DNA of 64,000 bases from contig JAKLEN010000003.1 of the NCBI GenBank assembly GCA_022711665.1, forward strand, positions 372,001 through 436,000, in the 5' to 3' direction. Origin of the DNA: Acidobacteriota bacterium (GTDB lineage: Bacteria; Acidobacteriota; Aminicenantia; Aminicenantales; Saccharicenantaceae). Positions 57,601 through 64,000 of the stretch are shown here, one piece after another (positions within the stretch are counted from its first letter, which is position 1; each line of letters starts with the position of its first letter). The notes under the pieces were generated by a model that was not told the DNA's origin, did no database searches, and saw only the letters and a program-made list of their open reading frames with translations. The translations under genes were made by a program, and so were the position numbers.

Positions 57601-58215
57601 TCACCAGGAGTCGACGTGCAGCCGGGGTTCGAGGGGCTCGATGTCCGCGGCGCCCGGCCGGACGCGGGGGTAGCCGAAGGGAATGACGGCGGCCACCTCG
57701 AAGCCCGCCGGGACCTTCAGCGCGCTCTTTAGGCCGGCGGCATCGTAAGGCGTATAGGTGCAGCCAAAGAGCCCTTCGGCGGCCAGGGCCAGCATGACGT
57801 TCTCGATGCACATCCAGACGGAGGCGAGTGGGTTCAACTCGAAGAACGTCCGGCATTCCGATAGCGCCTTCATCCTATAGCACACGACGAGGACCTCGGG
57901 GGCCTCGAGCATCATGGTCAGCTGGAGCGGCAGGGACTGCCGGTAGACCCTCTTGAGCTCCTCCTCGTCGAATCTCTCGAGGAAGCGCTCGATCTCGGCC
58001 TTGTCCTTCATGTCCCGGGCCCTCAGGCCCTCGACCACGGCCCGGCGCCTCTTCTCCGGATCGCGGAGGAGGACGAAATGCCAGGACTTGAGATGGGCGT
58101 TGGAGGGCGCCCGGAGCCCCGCCTCGAGCGCCCGGCGAACGGCCTCCTCGGGAACGGGATCGGCTTTGAACTCGCGGACGGTTCGCCGGCCGGCTACGAC
58201 TTCGATGAATTCCAT
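57601..58215 (-). CDS. Nitroreductase family protein
   Basis: A 204-residue FMN-dependent oxidoreductase. The N-terminus FIEVVAGRRTVREFKADPVP and the segment LEAGLRAPSNAHLKSWHFVLL form the family's FMN-binding signature; the C-terminal AVIPFGYPRVRP is also typical. Its codon use is GC-rich like the chromosome and unlike the rest of the island. The ATG at 58215 directly abuts the right copy of the tRNA 3' end; its Shine-Dalgarno, GAGAGG nine bases upstream, is the antisense of the tRNA T-arm. Physiological acceptor unknown. Confidence 0.88.
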   Translation of the reverse strand: MEFIEVVAGRRTVREFKADPVPEEAVRRALEAGLRAPSNAHLKSWHFVLLRDPEKRRRAVVEGLRARDMKDKAEIERFLERFDEEELKRVYRQSLPLQLTMMLEAPEVLVVCYRMKALSECRTFFELNPLASVWMCIENVMLALAAEGLFGCTYTPYDAAGLKSALKVPAGFEVAAVIPFGYPRVRPGAADIEPLEPRLHVDSW

Positions 58216-58295
58216 GGTTTGAATCCTCTCAGGCACGCCATCTCTAAATCATACTAAAACCATAAGATACAAGTTTCTGCCGGGCTTCAGCCTCA
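58216..58295 (+). repeat. Direct repeat of tRNA 3' end plus flank (right copy)
   Basis: Repeats 54697-54776 with about eight differences: the last 25 bases of tRNA-Arg including CCA, then 55 bases of its original downstream flank. It ends at the stop codon of the luxR-type gene. This is the right boundary expected of an island inserted at the tRNA. Confidence 0.85.
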
Positions 58296-59249
58296 GCTGT
58301 TGTCCCCGCCGCCGTAGATGCCGATCCTGTGGATCAGCTGGTGGCGGCTCTTGACGTCCATCTTGCGGTAGAGCGAATAGACGTGGCTTTTAACGGTGTG
58401 GATGGAGATATGAAGAACCGTTTCAATCTCTTTATAGCTCTTGCCGTCGATCATGAGCTCCAGGATCTCCATCTCGCGGGCGGAGAGGCCCCTGGACCGG
58501 CCAATCGCGGCGAGGTCGAAGCGCTTGCCCAGGACCTTGCCGAGACCGCCCGCCCAGGGCAGGAACCAGGCCTTGAGCCAGATGATGGGCGCGAGGTTCG
58601 TGTAGAGGCCGAGGAGCCTGGTGATCGTCAGGGCCAGGAACGGAGCCCCGGCCGGGCTCCAGAGGCTCAGGGCCAGATGAACGGGATAGCGGGCCAGGAA
58701 AAGCCAGGCGAAAGCGGCGTCGACCTTCCGCCGTCCAGGAACGGCGTTCTTCCGGCTCCGGACGAGCAGCCAGCCGAGGCAGGCGATGTCGAGAAGGCCC
58801 GGGGGCCAGACGAGGGCCAGCCAGAAGGTGTTATCAGGCCTCGATGGCGCCAGGGCCGGGACCTTAAGGGCCAGGAAGTACCAAGCTAGCACTGCGGCGG
58901 CGAAGACCCCCGCCACGGGGACGAGCCAAGGCGGCAAGCCCCTGTCCCGGCGCCGGAAGATGAACGTGTAGAGCGAGATGTGGACACCCAGAACGAGGCC
59001 GGTTGCGACCGGCCAGTCGATGAACCTGTACCAGAAGGTAAGCCCCGCCAGCTGGTCCGGGGTGAGATTGCTCTGTCCGTAGGCCCCGAGAAAGGTGACC
59101 ACGGCCAGGGCGTTGTAAAAGACGAGGAACAGCCACAGGCCGCCCAGCCGGTATTCGGCGTAGCGGCGGGCCCATTGGCGGAACTCGACGACGGCCCAAA
59201 CCCCGACGACGAGGACGAGGCCCATACTCAGGACGTTAAAATGCTTCAA
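58293..59249 (-). CDS. LuxR-type transcriptional regulator with membrane sensor domain
   Basis: About 318 residues: seven hydrophobic segments (MGLVLVVGVWAVVEF, LWLFLVFYNALAVVTFLGAY, LVPVAGVFAAAVLAWYFLAL) followed by a LuxR DNA-binding domain at the C-terminus (SAREMEILELMIDGKSYKEI, ISIHTVKSHVYSLYRKMDVK). A membrane-bound one-component regulator; the signal is unknown. The start is uncertain: TTG 59249, used here because GAGGGGAAG lies upstream, or ATG 59225. It is read from a strong promoter at 59.3 kb. The stop codon lies in the right direct repeat of the island. Confidence 0.88.
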   Translation of the reverse strand: MKHFNVLSMGLVLVVGVWAVVEFRQWARRYAEYRLGGLWLFLVFYNALAVVTFLGAYGQSNLTPDQLAGLTFWYRFIDWPVATGLVLGVHISLYTFIFRRRDRGLPPWLVPVAGVFAAAVLAWYFLALKVPALAPSRPDNTFWLALVWPPGLLDIACLGWLLVRSRKNAVPGRRKVDAAFAWLFLARYPVHLALSLWSPAGAPFLALTITRLLGLYTNLAPIIWLKAWFLPWAGGLGKVLGKRFDLAAIGRSRGLSAREMEILELMIDGKSYKEIETVLHISIHTVKSHVYSLYRKMDVKSRHQLIHRIGIYGGGDNS

Positions 59250-59276
59250 GGCCGGTCTTCCCCTCGACGGGAAGGG

Positions 59277-59306
59277 ATTATAGGGGAACGGGCGCGCCCA
59301 TGGCAA
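59277..59306 (-). promoter_or_regulatory. Sigma-70 promoter of the luxR-type gene
   Basis: Minus strand TTGCCA (59306-59301), 18-base spacer, TATAAT (59282-59277), with transcription starting near 59270. Confidence 0.8.
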
Positions 59307-59332
59307 GAAGGCCTCGGGCCCTCTTTTTCAGG

Positions 59333-59503
59333 CTTCCGGGCGGGGGAAACGGGCTGGTCTGCTCCAAGCATGACGCCTATGCCGAAGGCCGGGAGTTCGT
59401 GGGCGTCGGCGTCAAGCCGCAGATCGCGGTCTCTCCCACGGTCGCCGACTACCGGTCCGGCAGGGACACAGTTCTCGAGAGGGCCGTGAAGGAGATCGGG
59501 AAG
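59333..59503 (+). pseudogene. S41 family peptidase, C-terminal remnant
   Basis: The frame reads LPGGGNGLVCSKHDAYAEGR, then EFVGVGVKPQIAVSPTVADY and RSGRDTVLERAVKEIGK, which is the typical end of S41 (tricorn/IRBP-like) peptidases. There is no catalytic Ser/Lys domain, no start and no proper stop: the frame runs on out of register into the M28 gene. It is a leftover of a deleted gene, its 5' side replaced by the luxR promoter region. Confidence 0.75.
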
Positions 59504-59583
59504 AGCAGATCCAAGAAGCAACCTCCGCCGCCGCGGCGAGTATTTATACTTGACGACCCAACGTCGACAAGGAAATATTGCCC

Positions 59584-61344
59584 ATGCGCCCAGCCCGTTT
59601 CGTCCTCATCGCCATCCTGTGCGGCTTCTTGGCCTCGGCCCTTCCCGCAGGGCCTCAAGAGAGAACTTCTCCCACCGCTGGCACGGGGACCCTGACCAAG
59701 GTCGAGAGGATCGATCCCGCGCCCGAGCCCCAACAGTCCGGGCTCGCCTCGATCACCAGCCGGGATTCGCGGATCCTCGTGACCTACCTGGGTTGCGATC
59801 TTCTGGAAGGACGCGAGGCCGGGTCCCGCGGCTACCGCCTGGCGTCCGATTTCGCCGCCTCGCTCCTCGCCCTCTGGGGGATCGAGCCAGCCGGCGACGA
59901 GGAAGCCGGGGAGGGACGCGGGTATTTCCAGGACGTCGTCATGAAGGAGTACACGGACCTCGGGTGCGCGGTCGAATGGTGGGCCGGATCTCCCGACGGC
60001 GGGACCGTCCGTGACTTCAAGGAGCACGCGGACCTGGAGAATTATTATCTGAACCGCATCCCCGAGACGGTCTCGGGTCCGGTCGTCTTCGCCGGATATG
60101 GCTTGCGTGAGGCGACGATCGGCTACGACGACTTCTCCGGCGTCGAGGTCAAGGACAAGATCGTCATGATCCTCGACGAGGTCCCGGGAGCGGGCGACCC
60201 CGCATCCCCGTTCTCCGGGGCTGAGCTGCGGGAGAAATATCGGGCCTCCGCCTCCTGGCCGGGCCGGCTCGCCAAGGCGAACGCGGTCGCGAAGCTGGGA
60301 CCGAAGGCCGTCCTGGTCGTGAGGAATGCGCTCGACGGCCGCGACATCTATCCCGAAATGGGGCGGGTCGAGGACGACGAGCGGCCCATCATCGACGAAC
60401 CGACCAGGCTGGTCGTCCTGCCCGGCACGAAGCGCGGCGGCGGCGCGATCTGCATCACGCGAGAGATGGCCGATGCGATCCTGGCGGCGGCCGGCCAGAG
60501 CGTCGAAAGCCTGAAAGCCAGGATCGCTTCCCGATGGCGGCCGGTCTCGTTCGAGATCGGCGGCGGGACGCTCACCATCCGGACGACGGCCGGGGACGAG
60601 CGGCTGCTCCGCTGCCGTAATGTCATCGGAGCGATCACGGGAAGCGACCCGTCGCTCAAGGAGGAAGCCGTTGTGGTCGGCGCGCACCTGGACCATCTGG
60701 GGAAGCGCGGTCCCCATGTCTTCAACGGCGCCGACGACAACGCCAGCGGCGCCGCCGGGGTCCTGGAAATCGCCCGGGCCGTCGCGGCTCAGGCGCGCAA
60801 ACCGAAGAGGACGACCGTATTTTGCCTCTGGACGGGGGAGGAGGAGAGCCTGCTGGGCTCGACGCATTACGTCAGGCATCCCATTTTCCCGCTGTCCCGG
60901 ACCGCCGCTTATCTCAACCTCGACATGATCGGGCGGACGAGCGACCGGGGCAGCTGGGATAGCCGGCTGGCCAGGCTGAAGATCCATCCCGAGGTCCGGA
61001 CGGCTCTCGACCCTGGCAACTTCGGGGCGGTTGCCCATGCGGCGGGCCGGGGCCTCGGCGATATTCTTAGGGCCGCCGACCGGGCCGTCGGCCTCGACCT
61101 CTGGCAGGTCGAGGAAGCGGCGCCCAAGAGCACGGGGACCGTGAGCGACTATCTCCCCTTCGCCCAAGCCGGCGTGCCTTACGTCGCCTGGGACGGTCCC
61201 CGGCACGCGGACTATCATCAGACCGGAGACGCGGCCGGCAAGCTCGATTTCGAGGGGATGGCGAAGATCGTCCGCCTGGCCTACCTCACGCTCGCCGCCC
61301 TGGCCGATCGCCAGGCGTCGCCCGCCCCTACACCCGCAAAGTAA
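59584..61344 (+). CDS. M28 family metallopeptidase, exported, with PA-domain insertion
   Basis: A 586-residue zinc peptidase with a signal peptide (FVLIAILCGFLASALPAG). A PA-like segment lies at about 155-290, and the M28 core holds the ligands: His368 and Asp370 in GAHLDHLG, Asp in GADDNASG, Glu pair in GEEESLLGS, Asp in LNLDMIGR and a C-terminal His in RHADYHQTGD. Members are aminopeptidases or carboxypeptidases; specificity is not readable. ATG 59584 is preferred to TTG 59578. The next gene follows after 18 bases and is likely co-transcribed. Confidence 0.93.
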   Translation: MRPARFVLIAILCGFLASALPAGPQERTSPTAGTGTLTKVERIDPAPEPQQSGLASITSRDSRILVTYLGCDLLEGREAGSRGYRLASDFAASLLALWGIEPAGDEEAGEGRGYFQDVVMKEYTDLGCAVEWWAGSPDGGTVRDFKEHADLENYYLNRIPETVSGPVVFAGYGLREATIGYDDFSGVEVKDKIVMILDEVPGAGDPASPFSGAELREKYRASASWPGRLAKANAVAKLGPKAVLVVRNALDGRDIYPEMGRVEDDERPIIDEPTRLVVLPGTKRGGGAICITREMADAILAAAGQSVESLKARIASRWRPVSFEIGGGTLTIRTTAGDERLLRCRNVIGAITGSDPSLKEEAVVVGAHLDHLGKRGPHVFNGADDNASGAAGVLEIARAVAAQARKPKRTTVFCLWTGEEESLLGSTHYVRHPIFPLSRTAAYLNLDMIGRTSDRGSWDSRLARLKIHPEVRTALDPGNFGAVAHAAGRGLGDILRAADRAVGLDLWQVEEAAPKSTGTVSDYLPFAQAGVPYVAWDGPRHADYHQTGDAAGKLDFEGMAKIVRLAYLTLAALADRQASPAPTPAK

Positions 61345-61362
61345 ACTTATAGGAGATGCCTC

Positions 61363-62685
61363 ATGAAAAAAATGTTGATCGCGCTCGCGGTTGCTGCCCT
61401 CGCCGCCTCGGCCCCGGCCCAGACGGGAAAGACAAACGTTCTGGTGATCGGAACGATCCACGAAAACCATGAAAACAGCTCGACCTACACCTACCAGGAT
61501 CTGGTCAACATCCTGGCGACGTATGCGCCCGACGCCATCTGCGTCGAGATACGGCCTGAGGATTTCCGCAGGAAAACCTATCTCAGGGAAATGATGCTGG
61601 CCACGATCTACGGCTCCGAACGCGGTCTCAAGGTCTATCCCATCGATTGGTGGGGGGCCAGGGATGATCGAGCCGAGCGGGATGCCTATATGAAGACGTC
61701 TGAGTACAAGGAGAAGCTCAAGAAAGAAGATGCGCTCGTCGCCGCGAACAAGGTGATGCGGGAATTCGATGAGAAGTACGGCTCCTTGGACAAGCTTTGG
61801 GGCGAGAACAAGCTGGGATATGAATTCTTCAATGGCGAGGAATACAACCGCTACGTCGAGGAGATGTACGGGGTTTCCATGGCCGTCTACGGCGACGGGC
61901 CGATGAACCTGTCCTACCGGACACGCAACGACAAGATGATGGAATTGATCAGGAAGGCCCTGGACGAGAATCCCGGCCGCAGGGTCGTCGTCCTCACCGG
62001 CGCCGAGCACAAACACTACTTCGACCGGGCCCTGAAGCCGATGCCGGGGGTGGTCCTGGTAAAGCTCGCGGATATCCTGCCGCTGAAGCCGGCCCCTCTA
62101 GGCGAATACGTCGCCGGCTTTCTGAAAACCAACCTGGCCCGGGGTTATTTCGATGATTCGACGCCTGCCGGCCTGGACCAGATCTATTCGGGAGCCCTCG
62201 TGTCCCTTCTCCACGGCATGGGCATGGACGGGTCTCCCGAGCTCATTCCTCTGGCGAACTTGGACAAGGCCAGGCCGATCTTGGCCGAATGGGAGAGCCG
62301 CAATCCCGGTTCGGCCTATCTTCAGTTCGATCTCGCCTGGGTGGAGTTCCTGGCGTCGGATTATCGGAAAGCCATCGATCGGCTGGAGGCCATCCGCGGC
62401 CGGATCGATCAAATCCCTGAAGATTCGCAAGGTTTTGTAAAGACCACGATCGACCGCAATATCGGGCTTTGCCATGATCTTCTCGGCGAACGCGATTTGG
62501 CGATCATGTGCTATAAGAGAGGCGAAGCGGTCTGCCGTGAACTCCGCTATACAGAACGCTATATCAAATATATCTTTCGCGATTTCAAGGACAAGCCCTA
62601 CCGGAGGGAAGTGTCAAAGGGCCCGCTCTCGGCGGGATCTCCGCACGAGCCTCTTGGGGCGGGCATGCCTCGGGAATCGGTATGA
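61363..62685 (+). CDS. TIKI/TraB-like exported protein with helical C-terminus
   Basis: A 440-residue protein with a signal peptide (MLIALAVAALAASAPAQT). The start of the mature protein, VLVIGTIHENHENSSTYTYQ, with a later ICVEIRPEDF and LTGAEHKHYF, follows the pattern of the TIKI superfamily (TraB, GumN, ChaN, EreA-like), in which two GxxH-type motifs and acidic residues form a metal site. The last 150 residues look like TPR-type helices (LAWVEFLASDYRKAIDRLEA). Proteolytic or hydrolytic activity is possible but unproven. It lies 18 bases after the M28 gene with its own GGAGA. Confidence 0.75.
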   Translation: MKKMLIALAVAALAASAPAQTGKTNVLVIGTIHENHENSSTYTYQDLVNILATYAPDAICVEIRPEDFRRKTYLREMMLATIYGSERGLKVYPIDWWGARDDRAERDAYMKTSEYKEKLKKEDALVAANKVMREFDEKYGSLDKLWGENKLGYEFFNGEEYNRYVEEMYGVSMAVYGDGPMNLSYRTRNDKMMELIRKALDENPGRRVVVLTGAEHKHYFDRALKPMPGVVLVKLADILPLKPAPLGEYVAGFLKTNLARGYFDDSTPAGLDQIYSGALVSLLHGMGMDGSPELIPLANLDKARPILAEWESRNPGSAYLQFDLAWVEFLASDYRKAIDRLEAIRGRIDQIPEDSQGFVKTTIDRNIGLCHDLLGERDLAIMCYKRGEAVCRELRYTERYIKYIFRDFKDKPYRREVSKGPLSAGSPHEPLGAGMPRESV

Positions 62686-62781
62686 ATTCACTGGTTCATA
62701 CTGTTTCCCGATTGCCGACGCCCGCTCCGTGTCTTAAGTTAAGGATCAGGCTCATCGCGGCTGCGTTATAAGGAGAACACC

Positions 62782-63327
62782 GTGATCCACAAGCAAAGTC
62801 GGCGGAGCTTTCTCGGGCAATGCGCGAAGTGCGGCGGCGCCTGCTGGGCCCTCCTGGCCCTGGGCCGGATCTCGCGAGCGCGGGAGAGCGTGTCCGCCCA
62901 AGCGGGGCGGCAGGAGAAGCCCATCGACCTGGCAGCGCTGGCCTATTGCGGGATCCCGCAGGCCTACTGCGAGACCAGGTGCGAGCTCTTCAAGGCCACC
63001 CGCGAGAACGACGTCAAGCTGAAGAGAGCCGTCTACGACAAGTGGGGGATGAAAAAGAAGTTCGGGGTCGACTTTGATGCCGACAAGATCTTCTGCCACG
63101 GCTGCAAGCCGGGGGACAAGCCCCTGAAGGTCGGGATGGCCGAGTGCGAGGTCAGGACGTGCCCCATCTCCCATGGCCTCGAATCGTGCGTTCAATGCGG
63201 CGGCCTGGCCTCCTGCGACAAGGCCTTCTGGCAAGAATGGCCGGTTGCCTACGCGCAGATCAAGCAGTTGCAGGTCCGGTATAAGGGCCAGCCGGGCGCC
63301 AAGATCGTCGACATCAAAGCGAAGTAG
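62782..63327 (+). CDS. DUF3795 family protein with twin-arginine signal
   Basis: A 181-residue protein. The N-terminus QSRRSFLGQCAKCGGACWAL carries a twin-arginine motif (S-R-R-S-F-L), implying export of a folded, cofactor-bearing protein. The mature part is cysteine-rich in the DUF3795 pattern: YCGIPQAYCETRCELF, FCHGCKPGD, RTCPISHGLESCVQCGG. The clustered cysteines suggest a zinc or iron-sulfur site. AAGGAG precedes the GTG/ATG region; ATG 62785 would be an alternative to the GTG at 62782. It lies between the TIKI-like gene and a dehydrogenase gene, with no clear functional link. Confidence 0.8.
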   Translation: MIHKQSRRSFLGQCAKCGGACWALLALGRISRARESVSAQAGRQEKPIDLAALAYCGIPQAYCETRCELFKATRENDVKLKRAVYDKWGMKKKFGVDFDADKIFCHGCKPGDKPLKVGMAECEVRTCPISHGLESCVQCGGLASCDKAFWQEWPVAYAQIKQLQVRYKGQPGAKIVDIKAK

Positions 63328-63337
63328 TGCCACGAAC

Positions 63338-64000
63338 ATGAAAGCCATCGTCTATTCCGAATTCGGCGCCCCCGATGTCCTCCGGCTCGAGGAGATCCCG
63401 CAGCCCGAGCCCAAGCGCGGCGAGATACTGGTCCGGGTCCGGGCCTCGAGCGTCAACTTCGGGGACCTCATGGCCCGGAGCTTCAGGTCGGTCACGCCCC
63501 GCGGCTTCAACATGCCGTTCGTCTTCTGGCTCATCGCCAAGATGGCCATGGGCTGGAGGAAGCCCAGGATCCGCGTCCTGGGGAACGAGTTCGCCGGGGA
63601 CGTCGTCGCGGTCGGCCGGGATGTCGAGCGCTTCAAGCCCGGCGACCAGGTGTTCGGCGGCACCGGCGATCGCTTCGGCGCCTATGCCGAGTTCATTTGC
63701 CTGAGCGAGAAGGCTCCAGTGGCCCACAAACCCGCCAACCTGTCCTACGAAGAGGCCGCCGTCATCCCCTATGGGGCGCGGATGGCCTTGTGCCTCCTGC
63801 GCAGGGCACAGCTCCAGCCGGGGCGGCGGATCCTGATCAATGGGGCCAGCGGCGGGATCGGCTCGGCCGCGGTCCAGATCGCCAAGCATCTGGGGGCCGA
63901 GGTGACCGCGGTGTGCGGCGGAGCCCGGCTGGACTACGTCCGGGCCTTGGGCGCGGACCGGGCCATCGATTACGCCATTGAGGACTTCACGCGAAACGGC
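63338..64000 (+). CDS. Zinc-type/quinone oxidoreductase-like MDR family protein, N-terminal part
   Basis: The first 221 residues of a medium-chain dehydrogenase/reductase, cut by the right edge. N-terminal catalytic domain AIVYSEFGAPDVLRLEEIPQ with VRVRASSVNFGDLMAR, then the nucleotide-binding start ILINGASGGIGSAAVQIAKH and ADRAIDYAIEDF. The absence of the zinc-binding cysteine/histidine set in the first domain points to the quinone-oxidoreductase-like branch, using NADPH. It begins 10 bases after the DUF3795 gene. The substrate is unknown. Confidence 0.9.
   Translation, partial: MKAIVYSEFGAPDVLRLEEIPQPEPKRGEILVRVRASSVNFGDLMARSFRSVTPRGFNMPFVFWLIAKMAMGWRKPRIRVLGNEFAGDVVAVGRDVERFKPGDQVFGGTGDRFGAYAEFICLSEKAPVAHKPANLSYEEAAVIPYGARMALCLLRRAQLQPGRRILINGASGGIGSAAVQIAKHLGAEVTAVCGGARLDYVRALGADRAIDYAIEDFTRNG

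Overview
The window is uniformly GC-rich and gene-dense, with one clearly AT-richer island. It comes from a Gram-negative (diderm) bacterium: it encodes two TonB-dependent receptors, lipoproteins and many exported proteins. The mix of Oar-like receptors with a carboxypeptidase-regulatory N-terminus, a GWxTD protein, TPR-sulfatases and many secreted peptidases and amidohydrolases would fit Candidatus Aminicenantes or an Acidobacteria-like lineage. That is inference; there is no rRNA gene here. Most genes are in operons joined by 4-base ATGA/GTGA overlaps.

Layout. 0-2.2 kb: end of a nucleotidyltransferase gene and an ABC-2 exporter. 2.3-6.7 kb: rsmD, an unknown gene and rpmE-prfA-prmC. 7-22 kb: two TonB-dependent receptors, TPR, GWxTD and sulfatase proteins, and an M16 protease; the second receptor is bracketed by inverted copies of a 265-bp nested-palindrome repeat. 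22-27 kb: a c-di-GMP block (HD-GYP protein, coiled-coil protein, GAF-GGDEF-PilZ protein) and hutU. 28.7-32 kb: an operon behind a sigma-54 promoter, encoding a small four-cysteine exported peptide, a beta-propeller, a CPVC thioredoxin-like protein and an ABC-2 exporter. 32-36.3 kb: glgC, pfkA, lemA and two TPM proteins. 36.4-44.2 kb: prolyl oligopeptidase, M20 hydrolase and three amidohydrolases, two of which lack their metal ligands. 44.3-51.7 kb: gltX-glnS-glgB-GH57. 51.7-54.5 kb: ECF sigma factor, anti-sigma factor and two Gly/Pro-rich envelope proteins. 54.6-58.3 kb: tRNA-Arg and an island carrying two further copies of the tRNA 3' end. 58.3-64 kb: LuxR-type membrane regulator, S41 remnant, M28 peptidase, TIKI-like protein, DUF3795 protein and a truncated dehydrogenase.

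How it works together. The theme is a scavenging, envelope-heavy heterotroph: receptors, M16/M20/M28/S9 peptidases and amidohydrolases outside the cytoplasm, glycogen synthesis (glgC, glgB) with a GH57 enzyme inside, and c-di-GMP and ECF signalling. The best candidate for an undescribed system is the 28.7-32 kb operon: a twin CX6C exported peptide with its own redox protein, propeller and ABC transporter behind a near-consensus RpoN promoter with two tandem palindromes. The palindromic repeats around the second receptor and the tRNA-Arg island with its 67-bp inverted repeat are the other stretches that ordinary annotation would miss.
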